Below are positions 38,808 to 50,900 of a stretch of 64,000 nucleotides of DNA, one piece after another (within the stretch, counting starts at the first letter, position 1; each line of letters begins with the position of its first letter). The translations under genes were made by a program, and so were the position numbers. The notes under the pieces were generated by a model, which was not told the origin of the DNA, did no database searches, and was given only the letters and a program-made list of their open reading frames with translations. The DNA is taken from assembly GCA_037893225.1 (NCBI GenBank), contig JAZGUH010000116.1:3162001-3226000 (forward strand). The letters are read 5' to 3'. The DNA is from Hippasteria phrygiana. Taxonomy: Eukaryota; Echinodermata; Asteroidea; Valvatida; Goniasteridae.

Positions 38808-40676
38808 TTCCCTGTTCATAATTGAATGGGATATAAACCAAATCCAGTAATTTTCACACGTACGGGTAGCTTAGATATAGCGCAACAATTTCAGACCATC
38901 GCCAGCTTCACAGCGTTAGAACTCTTCGAGAAAATTCAAACCTCGCAACAAATTTCTTCCTGTGAACTCTGTGTGCGTTTTTCCGTTTACTGTATTGTAA
39001 CTGTTTAACGTTTGCCACATTTTCAGATGAACGCCCCTCCTTTCCCTGTTCATAATTGAATGGGATATTGACCAAATCCAGTAATTTTCACACGTACGGG
39101 TAGCTTAGATATAGCGCAACAATTTCAGACTATCGCCAGCTTCACAGCGTTAGAACTCTTCGAGAAAATTCAAACCTCGCAACAAATTTCTTCCTGTGAA
39201 CTCTGTGTGCGTTCTTCCGATTCTGTATTGTGACTGCTTAACGTTTGCCATATTTTCAGATGAACGCCCCTCCTTTCCCTGTTCATCATTGAATGGGATA
39301 TTGACCAAATCCACTAATTTTTACACTGATGGGTAGCTTAGATATAGCGCAACAATTTCAGACCATCGCCAGCTTCACAGCGTTAGAACTCTTCGAGAAA
39401 ATTCAAACCTCGCAACAAATTTCTTCCTGTGAACTCTTTGTGCGTTCTTCCGTTTACTGTATTGAACTGTTTAACGTTTGCCACATTTTCAGATGAACGC
39501 CCCTCCTTTCCCTGTTCATAATTGAATGGGATATTGACAAAATCCAGCAATTTCCACACGTATGGGTAGCTTAGATCTAGCGCAACAATTTGAGACCATC
39601 GCCAGCTTCACAGCGTTAGAACTCTTCGAGAAAATTCAAACCTCGCAACTAATTTTTTCCCGTGAACTCTGTGTGCGTTCTCCCGTTTACTGCATTGTGG
39701 CTGCTTAACGTTTGCCAAATTTTCAGATGAACGCCCCTCCTTTCGCTGTTCATAATTGAATGGGATATTGACCAAATCCAGCAACTTTCACACGTATGGG
39801 TAGCTTAGATCTAGCGCAACAATTTGAGACCATCGCCAGCTTCACAGCGTTAGAACTCTTCGAGAAAATTCAAACCTCGCAACAAATTTCTTCCTGTGAA
39901 CTCTGTGTGCGTTCTTCCGTTTACTGCATTGTGACTGCTTAACGTTTGCCACATTTTCAGATGAACACCCCTCCTTTCCCTGTTCATAATTGAATGGGAT
40001 ATTGACCAAATCCAGTAATTTCCACACGTATGGGTAACTTAGATATAGCGCAACAATTTCAGACCATCGCCAGCTTCACAGCGTTAGAACTCTTCGAGAA
40101 AATTCAAACCTCGCAACAAATTTCTTCCTGTGAACTCTGTGTGCGTTCTTCCGATTCTGTATTGTGACTGCTTAACGTTTGCCATATTTTCAGATGAACG
40201 CCCTTCCTTTCCCTGTTCATAATTGAATGGGATATTGACCAAATCCAGCAACTTTCACACGTATGGGTAGCTTAGATCTAGCGCAACAATTTGAGACCAT
40301 CGCCAGCTTCACAGCGTTAGAACTCTTCGAGAAAATTCAAACCTCGCAACAAATTTCTTCCTGTGAACTCTGTGTGCGTTCTTCCGTTTACTGCATTGTG
40401 ACTGCTTAACGTTTGCCACATTTTCAGATGAACACCCCTCCTTTCCCTGTTCATAATTGAATGGGATATTGACCAAATCCAGTAATTTCCACACGTATGG
40501 GTAGCTTAGATATAGCGCAACAATTTCAGACCATCGCCAGCTTCACAGCGTTAGAACTCTTCGAGAAAATTCAAACCTCGCAACAAATTTCTTCCTGTGA
40601 ACTCTGTGTGCGTTCTTCCGTTTACTGTATTGTAACTGTTTAACGTTTGCCACATTTTCAGATGAACGCCCCTCCT
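38808..40676 (+). repeat. 8-mer Y-T-U-V-K3-W-K2-A, copy 2 (1,869 bp)
   Basis: A tandem copy of 36939-38807 in which the opening S is replaced by Y (TATAAACC, ACGTACGGG). Y and S share the rare GCGTTTTTCC, so the Y here is probably a Y/S exchange product. Confidence 0.9.
38832..38837 (+). promoter_or_regulatory. TATAAA in Y monomer, copy 1
   Basis: Y monomers read GGGATATAAACC where others read GGGATATTGACC, creating a TATAAA hexamer. It lies 129 bp after the heat-shock-element-like motif of the preceding monomer. Promoter function is not shown. Confidence 0.2.
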
Positions 40677-40700
40677 TTCCCTGTTCATAATTGAATGGGA

Positions 40701-40706
40701 TATAAA
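40701..40706 (+). promoter_or_regulatory. TATAAA in Y monomer, copy 2
   Basis: Same TATAAACC variant, opening the 5-mer expansion. Confidence 0.2.
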
Positions 40707-41260
40707 CCAAATCCAGTAATTTTCACACGTACGGGTAGCTTAGATATAGCGCAACAATTTCAGACCATCGCCAGCTTCACAGCGTTAGAACTCTTCGAGA
40801 AAATTCAAACCTCGCAACAAATTTCTTCCTGTGAACTCTGTGTGCGTTCTTCCGATTCTGTATTGTGACTGCTTAACGTTTGCCATATTTTCAGATGAAC
40901 GCCCCTCCTTTCCCTGTTCATAATTGAATGGGATATTGACCAAATCCAGCAACTTTCACACGTATGGGTAGCTTAGATCTAGCGCAACAATTTGAGACCA
41001 TCGCCAGCTTCACAGCGTTAGAACTCTTCGAGAAAATTCAAACCTCGCAACAAATTTCTTCCTGTGAACTCTGTGTGCGTTCTTCCGTTTACTGCATTGT
41101 GGCTGCTTAACGTTTGCCAAATTTTCAGATGAACGCCCCTCCTTTCCCTGTTCATAATTGAATGGTATATTGACCAAATCCAGTAATTTTTACACGTATG
41201 GGTAGCTCAGATATAGCGCAACAATTTCAGACCATCACCAGCTTCACAGCGTTAGAACTC

Positions 41261-41273
41261 TTCCAGAAAATTC
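41261..41273 (+). promoter_or_regulatory. Heat-shock-element-like motif with spacer change
   Basis: It reads TTC-CA-GAA-AA-TTC. The private G-to-C at 41264 falls in the two-base spacer, so the nine defining bases are intact. The TTCGA B-box-like core is lost in this copy. Confidence 0.6.
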
Positions 41274-41844
41274 AAACCTCGCAACAAATTTCTTCCTGTG
41301 AACTCTGTGTGCGTTCTTCCGTTTACTGCATTGTGACTGCTTAACGTTTGCCACATTTTCAGATGAACACCCCTTCTTTCCCTGTTCATAATTGAATGGG
41401 ATATTGACCAAATCCAGCAATTTTCACACGTATGGGTAGCTTAGATATAGCGCAACAATTTCAGACCATCGCCAGCTTCACAGCGTTAGAACTCTTCGAG
41501 AAAATTCAAACCTCGCAACAAATTTCTTCCTGTGAACTCTGTGTGCGTTCTTCCGATTCTGTATTGTGACTGCTTAACGTTTGCCATATTTTCAGATGAA
41601 CGCCCCTCCTTTCCCTGTTCATCATTGAATGGGATATTGACCAAATCCAGTAATTTTTACACTTATGGGTAGCTTAGATATAGCGCAACAATTTCAGACC
41701 ATCGCCAGCTTCACAGCGTTAGAACTCTTCGAGAAAATTCAAACCTCGCAACAAATGTCTTCCTGTGAACTCTGTGTGCGTTCTTCCGTTTACTGTATTG
41801 TAACTGTTTAACGTTTGCCACATTTTCAGATGAACGCCCCTCCT

Positions 41845-43012
41845 TTCCCTGTTCATAATTGAATGGGATATAAACCAAATCCAGTAATTTTCACACGTAC
41901 GGGTAGCTTAGATATAGCGCAACAATTTCAGACCATCGCCAGCTTCACAGCGTTAGAACTCTTCGAGAAAATTCAAACCTCGCAACAAATTTCTTCCTGT
42001 GAACTCTGTGTGCGTTCTTCCGATTCTGTATTGTGACTGCTTAACGTTTGCCATATTTTCAGATGAACGCCCCTCCTTTCCCTGTTCATAATTGAATGGG
42101 ATATTGACCAAATCCAGCAACTTTCACACGTATGGGTAGCTTAGATCTAGCGCAACAATTTGAGACCATCGCCAGCTTCACAGCGTTAGAACTCTTCGAG
42201 AAAATTCAAACCTCGCAACAAATTTCTTCCTGTGAACTCTGTGTGCGTTCTTCCGTTTACTGCATTGTGGCTGCTTAACGTTTGCCAAATTTTCAGATGA
42301 ACGCCCCTCCTTTCCCTGTTCATAATTGAATGGTATATTGACCAAATCCAGTAATTTTTACACGTATGGGTAGCTCAGATATAGCGCAACAATTTCAGAC
42401 CATCACCAGCTTCACAGCGTTAGAACTCTTCGAGAAAATTCAAACCTCGCAACAAATTTCTTCCTGTGAACTCTGTGTGCGTTCTTCCGTTTACTGCATT
42501 GTGACTGCTTAACGTTTGCCACATTTTCAGATGAACACCCCTTCTTTCCCTGTTCATAATTGAATGGGATATTGACCAAATCCAGCAATTTTCACACGTA
42601 TGGGTAGCTTAGATATAGCGCAACAATTTCAGACCATCGCCAGCTTCACAGCGTTAGAACTCTTCGAGAAAATTCAAACCTCGCAACAAATTTCTTCCTG
42701 TGAACTCTGTGTGCGTTCTTCCGATTCTGTATTGTGACTGCTTAACGTTTGCCATATTTTCAGATGAACGCCCCTCCTTTCCCTGTTCATCATTGAATGG
42801 GATATTGACCAAATCCAGTAATTTTTACACTTATGGGTAGCTTAGATATAGCGCAACAATTTCAGACCATCGCCAGCTTCACAGCGTTAGAACTCTTCGA
42901 GAAAATTCAAACCTCGCAACAAATGTCTTCCTGTGAACTCTGTGTGCGTTCTTCCGTTTACTGTATTGTAACTGTTTAACGTTTGCCACATTTTCAGATG
43001 AACGCCCCTCCT
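41845..43012 (+). repeat. 5-mer Y-Z-G-H-I, copy 2 (1,168 bp)
   Basis: Direct repeat of 40677-41844, lacking its private 41264 change. It marks a local expansion between two Y monomers. Confidence 0.9.
41869..41874 (+). promoter_or_regulatory. TATAAA in Y monomer, copy 3
   Basis: Same TATAAACC variant, second 5-mer copy. Confidence 0.2.
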
Positions 43013-43947
43013 TTCCCTGTTCATAATTGAATGGGATATTGACCAAATCCAGTAATTTTCACACGTATGGGTAGCTTAGATATAGCGCAACAATTTCAGA
43101 CCATCGCCAGCTTCACAGCGTTAGAACTCTTCGAGAAAATTCAAACCTCGCAACAAATTTCTTCCTGTGAACTCTGTGTGCGTTCTTCCGTTTACTGCAT
43201 TGTGACTGCTTAACGTTTGCCACATTTTCAGATGAACACCCCTCCTTTCCCTGTTCATAATTGAATGGGATATTGACCAAATCCAGTAATTTCCACACGT
43301 ATGGGTAACTTAGATATAGCGCAACAATTTCAGACCATCGCCAGCTTCACAGCGTTAGAACTCTTCGAGAAAATTCAAACCTCGCAACAAATTTCTTCCT
43401 GTGAACTCTGTGTGCGTTCTTCCGATTCTGTATTGTGACTGCTTAACGTTTGCCATATTTTCAGATGAACGCCCTTCCTTTCCCTGTTCATAATTGAATG
43501 GGATATTGACCAAATCCAGCAACTTTCACACGTATGGGTAGCTTAGATCTAGCGCAACAATTTGAGACCATCGCCAGCTTCACAGCGTTAGAACTCTTCG
43601 AGAAAATTCAAACCTCGCAACAAATTTCTTCCTGTGAACTCTGTGTGCGTTCTTCCGTTTACTGCATTGTGACTGCTTAACGTTTGCCACATTTTCAGAT
43701 GAACACCCCTCCTTTCCCTGTTCATAATTGAATGGGATATTGACCAAATCCAGTAATTTCCACACGTATGGGTAGCTTAGATATAGCGCAACAATTTCAG
43801 ACCATCGCCAGCTTCACAGCGTTAGAACTCTTCGAGAAAATTCAAACCTCGCAACAAATTTCTTCCTGTGAACTCTGTGTGCGTTCTTCCGTTTACTGTA
43901 TTGTAACTGTTTAACGTTTGCCACATTTTCAGATGAACGCCCCTCCT
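43013..43947 (+). repeat. Four-monomer link (J/K2 hybrid)-W-K2-A
   Basis: The monomer at 43013-43246 starts like J (TAATTTTCAC, TTTCAGACC) and ends like K2 (TGCATTGTGACTG, GAACACCCCTCC). It joins the 5-mer expansion to the end of the W cassette. The exchange lies between offsets about 86 and 183. Confidence 0.82.
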
Positions 43948-43971
43948 TTCCCTGTTCATAATTGAATGGGA

Positions 43972-43977
43972 TATAAA
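43972..43977 (+). promoter_or_regulatory. TATAAA in Y monomer, copy 4
   Basis: Same TATAAACC variant, opening the Y-Z form of the 17-mer. Confidence 0.2.
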
Positions 43978-46900
43978 CCAAATCCAGTAATTTTCACACG
44001 TACGGGTAGCTTAGATATAGCGCAACAATTTCAGACCATCGCCAGCTTCACAGCGTTAGAACTCTTCGAGAAAATTCAAACCTCGCAACAAATTTCTTCC
44101 TGTGAACTCTGTGTGCGTTCTTCCGATTCTGTATTGTGACTGCTTAACGTTTGCCATATTTTCAGATGAACGCCCCTCCTTTCCCTGTTCATAATTGAAT
44201 GGGATATTGACCAAATCCAGCAACTTTCACACGTATGGGTAGCTTAGATCTAGCGCAACAATTTGAGACCATCGCCAGCTTCACAGCGTTAGAACTCTTC
44301 GAGAAAATTCAAACCTCGCAACAAATTTCTTCCTGTGAACTCTGTGTGCGTTCTTCCGTTTACTGCATTGTGGCTGCTTAACGTTTGCCAAATTTTCAGA
44401 TGAACGCCCCTCCTTTCCCTGTTCATAATTGAATGGTATATTGACCAAATCCAGTAATTTTTACACGTATGGGTAGCTCAGATATAGCGCAACAATTTCA
44501 GACCATCACCAGCTTCACAGCGTTAGAACTCTTCGAGAAAATTCAAACCTCGCAACAAATTTCTTCCTGTGAACTCTGTGTGCGTTCTTCCGTTTACTGC
44601 ATTGTGACTGCTTAACGTTTGCCACATTTTCAGATGAACACCCCTTCTTTCCCTGTTCATAATTGAATGGGATATTGACCAAATCCAGCAATTTTCACAC
44701 GTATGGGTAGCTTAGATATAGCGCAACAATTTCAGACCATCGCCAGCTTCACAGCGTTAGAACTCTTCGAGAAAATTCAAACCTCGCAACAAATTTCTTC
44801 CTGTGAACTCTGTGTGCGTTCTTCCGATTCTGTATTGTGACTGCTTAACGTTTGCCATATTTTCAGATGAACGCCCCTCCTTTCCCTGTTCATCATTGAA
44901 TGGGATATTGACCAAATCCAGTAATTTTTACACTTATGGGTAGCTTAGATATAGCGCAACAATTTCAGACCATCGCCAGCTTCACAGCGTTAGAACTCTT
45001 CGAGAAAATTCAAACCTCGCAACAAATGTCTTCCTGTGAACTCTGTGTGCGTTCTTCCGTTTACTGTATTGTAACTGTTTAACGTTTGCCACATTTTCAG
45101 ATGAACGCCCCTCCTTTCCCTGTTCATAATTGAATGGGATATTGACCAAATCCAGTAATTTTCACACGTATGGGTAGCTTAGATATAGCGCAACAATTTC
45201 AGACCATCGCCAGCTTCACAGCGTTAGAACTCTTCGAGAAAATTCAAACCTCGCAACAAATTTCTTCCTGTGAACTCTGTGGGCGTTCTTCCGTTTACTG
45301 TATTGTAACTGTTTAACGTTTGCCACATTTTCAGATGAACGCCCCTCCTTTCCCTGTTCATAATTGAATGGGATATTGACCAAATCCAGCAACTTTCACA
45401 CGTATGGGTAGCTTAGATCTAGCGCAACAATTTGAGACCATCGCCAGCTTCACAGCGTTAGAACTCTTCGAGAAAATTCAAACCTCGCAACAAATTTCTT
45501 CCTGTGAACTCTGTGTGCGTTCTTCCGTTTACTGCATTGTGACTGCTTAACGTTTACCACATTTTCAGATGAACACCCCTCCTTTCCCTGTTCATAATTG
45601 AATGGGATATTGACCAAATCCAGTAATTTCCACACGTATGGGTAGCTTAGATATAGCGCAACAATTTCAGACCATCGCCAGCTTCACAGCGTTAGAACTC
45701 TTCGAGAAAATTCAAACCTCGCAACAAATTTCTTCCTGTGAACTCTGTGTGCGTTCTTCCGTTTACTGTATTGTAACTGTTTAACGTTTGCCACATTTTC
45801 AGATGAACGCCCCTCCTTTCCCTGTTCATAATTGAATGGGATATTTACCAAATCCAGTAATTTTCACACGTACGGGTAGCTTAGATATAGCGCAACAATT
45901 TCAGACCATCGCCAGCTTCACAGCGTTAGAACTCTTCGAGAAAATTCAAACCTCGCAACAAATTTCTTCCTGTGAACTCTGTGTGCGTTCTTCCGATTCT
46001 GTATTGTGACTGCTTAACGTTTGCCATATTTTCAGATGAACGCCCCTCCTTTCCCTGTTCATAATTGAATGGGATATTGACCAAATCCAGCAACTTTCAC
46101 ACGTATGGGTAGCTTAGATCTAGCGCAACAATTTGAGACCATCGCCAGCTTCACAGCGTTAGAACTCTTCGAGAAAATTCAAACCTCGCAACAAATTTCT
46201 TCCTGTGAACTCTGTGTGCGTTCTTCCGTTTACTGCATTGTGACTGCTTAACGTTTGCCACATTTTCAGATGAACACCCCTCCTTTCCCTGTTCATAATT
46301 GAATGGGATATTGACCAAATCCAGTAATTTCCACACGTATGGGTAGCTTAGATATAGCGCAACAATTTCAGACCATCACCAGCTTCACAGCGTTAGAACT
46401 CTTCGAGAAAATTCAAACCTCGCAACAAATTTCTTCCTGTGAACTCTGTGTGCGTTCTTCCGATTCTGTATTGTGACTGCTTAACGTTTGCCATATTTTC
46501 AGATGAACGCCCCTCCTTTCCCTGTTCATCATTGAATGGGATATTGACCAAATCCAGTAATTTTTACACTTATGGGTAGCTTAGATATAGCGCAACAATT
46601 TCAGACTATCGCCAGCTTCACAGCGTTAGAACTCTTCGAGAAAATTCAAACCTCGCAACAAATTTCTTCCTGTGAACTCTGTGTGCGTTCTTCCGTTTAC
46701 TGTATTGTAACTGTTTAACGTTTGCCACATTTTCAGATGAACGCCCCTCCTTTCCCTGTTCATAATTGAATGGGATATTGACCAAATCCAGTAATTTTCA
46801 CACGTATGGGTAGCTTAGATATAGCGCAACAATTTCAGACCATCGCCAGCTTCACAGCGTTAGAACTCTTCGAGAAAATTCAAACCTCGCAACAAATTTC

Positions 46901-47570
46901 TTCCTGTGAACTCTGTGTGCGTTCTTCCGTTTACTGCATTGTGACTGCTTAACGTTTGCCACATTTTCAGATGAACGCCCCTCCTTTCCCTGTTCATAAT
47001 TGAATGGGATATTGACCAAATCCAGCAATTTGCACACGTATGGGTAGCTTAGATCTAGCGCAACAATTTGAGACCATGGCCAGCTTCACAGCGTTATAAC
47101 TCTTCGAGAAAATTCAAACCTCGCAACAAATTTCTTCCCGTGATCTCTGTGTGCGTTCTCCCGTTTACTGCATTGTGGCTGCTTAACGTTTGCCAAATTT
47201 TCAGATGAACGCCCCTCCTTTCCCTGTTCATAATTGAATGGGATATTGACCAAATCCAGTAATTTCCACACGTATGGGTAGCTTAGATATAGCGCAACAA
47301 TTTCAGACCATCGCCAGCTTCACAGCGTTAGAACTCTTCGAGAAAATTCAAACCTCGCAACAAATTTCTTCCTGTGAACTCTGTGTGCGTTCTTCCGTTT
47401 ACTGTATTGTAACTGTTTAACGTTTGCCACATTTTCAGATGAACGCCCCTCCTTTCCCTGTTCATAATTGAATGGGATATTGACCAAATCCAGTAATTTT
47501 CACACGTATGGGTAGCTTAGATATAGCGCAACAATTTCAGACCATCACCAGCTTCACAGCGTTAGAACTC

Positions 47571-47583
47571 TTCGAGAAAATTA
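47571..47583 (+). promoter_or_regulatory. Broken heat-shock-element-like motif
   Basis: The third unit reads TTA because of C to A at 47583. It is the only copy of 274 in which I found one of the nine defining bases changed. Confidence 0.6.
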
Positions 47584-47920
47584 AAACCTCGCAACAAATT
47601 TCTTCCTGTGAACTCTGTGTGCGTTCTTCCGATTCTGTATTGTGACTGCTTAACGTTTGCCATATTTTCAGATGAACGCCCCTCCTTTCCCTGTTCATCA
47701 TTGAATGGGATATTGACCAAATCCAGTAATTTTTACACTTATGGGTAGCTTAGATATAGCGCAACAATTTCAGACCATCGCCAGCTTCACAGCGTTAGAA
47801 CTCTTCGAGAAAATTCAAACCTCGCAACAAATGTCTTCCTGTGAACTCTGTGTGCGTTCTTCCGTTTACTGTATTGTAACTGTTTAACGTTTGCCACATT
47901 TTCAGATGAACGCCCCTCCT

Positions 47921-50900
47921 TTCCCTGTTCATAATTGATTGGGATATTGACCAAATCCAGTAATTTTCACACGTATGGGTAGCTTAGATATAGCGCAACA
48001 ATTTCAGACCATCGCCAGCTTCACAGCGTTACAACTCTTCGAGAAAATTCAAACCTCGCAACAAATTTCTTCCTGTGAACTCTGTGTGCGTTCTTCCGTT
48101 TACTGCATTGTGACTGCTTAACGTTTGCCACATTTTCAGATGAACGCCCCTCCTTTCCCTGTTCATAATTGAATGGGATATTGACCAAATCCAGCAATTT
48201 GCACACGTATGGGTAGCTTAGATCTAGCGCAACAATTTGAGACCATGGCCAGCTTCACAGCGTTATAACTCTTCGAGAAAATTCAAACCTCGCAACAAAT
48301 TTCTTCCCGTGAACTCTGTGTGCGTTCTCCCGTTTACTGCATTGTGGCTGCTTAACGTTTGCCAAATTTTCAGATGAACGCCCCTCCTTTCCCTGTTCAT
48401 AATTGAATGGTATATTGACCAAATCCAGTAATTTTTACACGTATGGGTAGCTCAGATATAGCGCAACAATTTCAGACCATCACCAGCTTCACAGCGTTAG
48501 AACTCTTCGAGAAAATTCAAACCTCGCAACAAATTTCTTCCTGTGAACTCTGTGTGCGTTCTTCCGTTTACTGCATTGTGACTGCTTAACGTTTGCCACA
48601 TTTTCAGATGAACACCCCTTCTTTCCCTGTTCATAATTGAATGGGATATTGACCAAATCCAGCAATTTTCACACGTATGGGTAGCTTAGATATAGCGCAA
48701 CAATTTCAGACCATCGCCAGCTTCACAGCGTTAGAACTCTTCGAGAAAATTCAAACCTCGCAACAAATTTCTTCCTGTGAACTCTGTGTGCGTTCTTCCG
48801 ATTCTGTATTGTGACTGCTTAACGTTTGCCATATTTTCAGATGAACGCCCCTCCTTTCCCTGTTCATCATTGAATGGGATATTGACCAAATCCAGTAATT
48901 TTTACACTTATGGGTAGCTTAGATATAGCGCAACAATTTCAGACCATCGCCAGCTTCACAGCGTTAGAACTCTTCGAGAAAATTCAAACCTCGCAACAAA
49001 TGTCTTCCTGTGAACTCTGTGTGCGTTCTTCCGTTTACTGTATTGTAACTGTTTAACGTTTGCCACATTTTCAGATGAACGCCCCTCCTTTCCCTGTTCA
49101 TAATTGAATGGGATATTGACCAAATCCAGTAATTTTCACACGTATGGGTAGCTTAGATATAGCGCAACAATTTCAGACCATCGCCAGCTTCACAGCGTTA
49201 GAACTCTTCGAGAAAATTCAAACCTCGCAACAAATTTCTTCCTGTGAACTCTGTGGGCGTTCTTCCGTTTACTGTATTGTAACTGTTTAACGTTTGCCAC
49301 ATTTTCAGATGAACGCCCCTCCTTTCCCTGTTCATAATTGAATGGGATATTGACCAAATCCAGCAACTTTCGCACGTATGGGTAGCTTAGATCTAGCGCA
49401 ACAATTTGAGACCATCGCCAGCTTCACAGCGTTAGAACTCTTCGAGAAAATTCAAACCTCGCAACAAATTTCTTCCTGTGAACTCTGTGTGCGTTCTTCC
49501 GTTTACTGCATTGTGACTGCTTAACGTTTACCACATTTTCAGATGAACACCCCTCCTTTCCCTGTTCATAATTGAATGGGATATTGACCAAATCCAGTAA
49601 TTTCCACACGTATGGGTAGCTTAGATATAGCGCAACAATTTCAGACCATCGCCAGCTTCACAGCGTTAGAACTCTTCGAGAAAATTCAAACCTCGCAACA
49701 AATTTCTTCCTGTGAACTCTGTGTGCGTTCTTCCGTTTACTGTATTGTAACTGTTTAACGTTTGCCACATTTTCAGATGAACGCCCCTCCTTTCCCTGTT
49801 CATAATTGAATGGGATATTTACCAAATCCAGTAATTTTCACACGTACGGGTAGCTTAGATATAGCGCAACAATTTCAGACCATCGCCAGCTTCACAGCGT
49901 TAGAACTCTTCGAGAAAATTCAAACCTCGCAACAAATTTCTTCCTGTGAACTCTGTGTGCGTTCTTCCGATTCTGTATTGTGACTGCTTAACGTTTGCCA
50001 TATTTTCAGATGAACGCCCCTCCTTTCCCTGTTCATAATTGAATGGGATATTGACCAAATCCAGCAACTTTCACACGTATGGGTAGCTTAGATCTAGCGC
50101 AACAATTTGAGACCATCGCCAGCTTCACAGCGTTAGAACTCTTCGAGAAAATTCAAACCTCGCAACAAATTTCTTCCTGTGAACTCTGTGTGCGTTCTTC
50201 CGTTTACTGCATTGTGACTGCTTAACGTTTGCCACATTTTCAGATGAACACCCCTCCTTTCCCTGTTCATAATTGAATGGGATATTGACCAAATCCAGTA
50301 ATTTCCACACGTATGGGTAGCTTAGATATAGCGCAACAATTTCAGACCATCACCAGCTTCACAGCGTTAGAACTCTTCGAGAAAATTCAAACCTCGCAAC
50401 AAATTTCTTCCTGTGAACTCTGTGTGCGTTCTTCCGATTCTGTATTGTGACTGCTTAACGTTTGCCATATTTTCAGATGAACGCCCCTCCTTTCCCTGTT
50501 CATCATTGAATGGGATATTGACCAAATCCAGTAATTTTTACACTTATGGGTAGCTTAGATATAGCGCAACAATTTCAGACTATCGCCAGCTTCACAGCGT
50601 TAGAACTCTTCGAGAAAATTCAAACCTCGCAACAAATTTCTTCCTGTGAACTCTGTGTGCGTTCTTCCGTTTACTGTATTGTAACTGTTTAACGTTTGCC
50701 ACATTTTCAGATGAACGCCCCTCCTTTCCCTGTTCATAATTGAATGGGATATTGACCAAATCCAGTAATTTTCACACGTATGGGTAGCTTAGATATAGCG
50801 CAACAATTTCAGACCATCGCCAGCTTCACAGCGTTAGAACTCTTCGAGAAAATTCAAACCTCGCAACAAATTTCTTCCTGTGAACTCTGTGTGCGTTCTT

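Larger units (their letters stand above)
40677..41844 (+). repeat. 5-mer Y-Z-G-H-I, copy 1 (1,168 bp)
   Basis: Five monomers, repeated directly at 41845-43012 and again, after four other monomers, at 43948-45115. Z joins a K-like start to an L2-like end (TGTGGCTG, CCAAATTTT). The G has a private G-to-C at 41264. Confidence 0.9.
43948..47920 (+). repeat. 17-monomer unit opening with Y-Z (3,973 bp)
   Basis: The order is Y-Z-G-H-I-J-K-A-B-K2-N-D-E2-L-A-M-I. It equals the 17-mer with E-L2 replaced by Y-Z. M at 47454 has a private C-to-A at 47583 that breaks the heat-shock-element-like motif. Confidence 0.9.
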
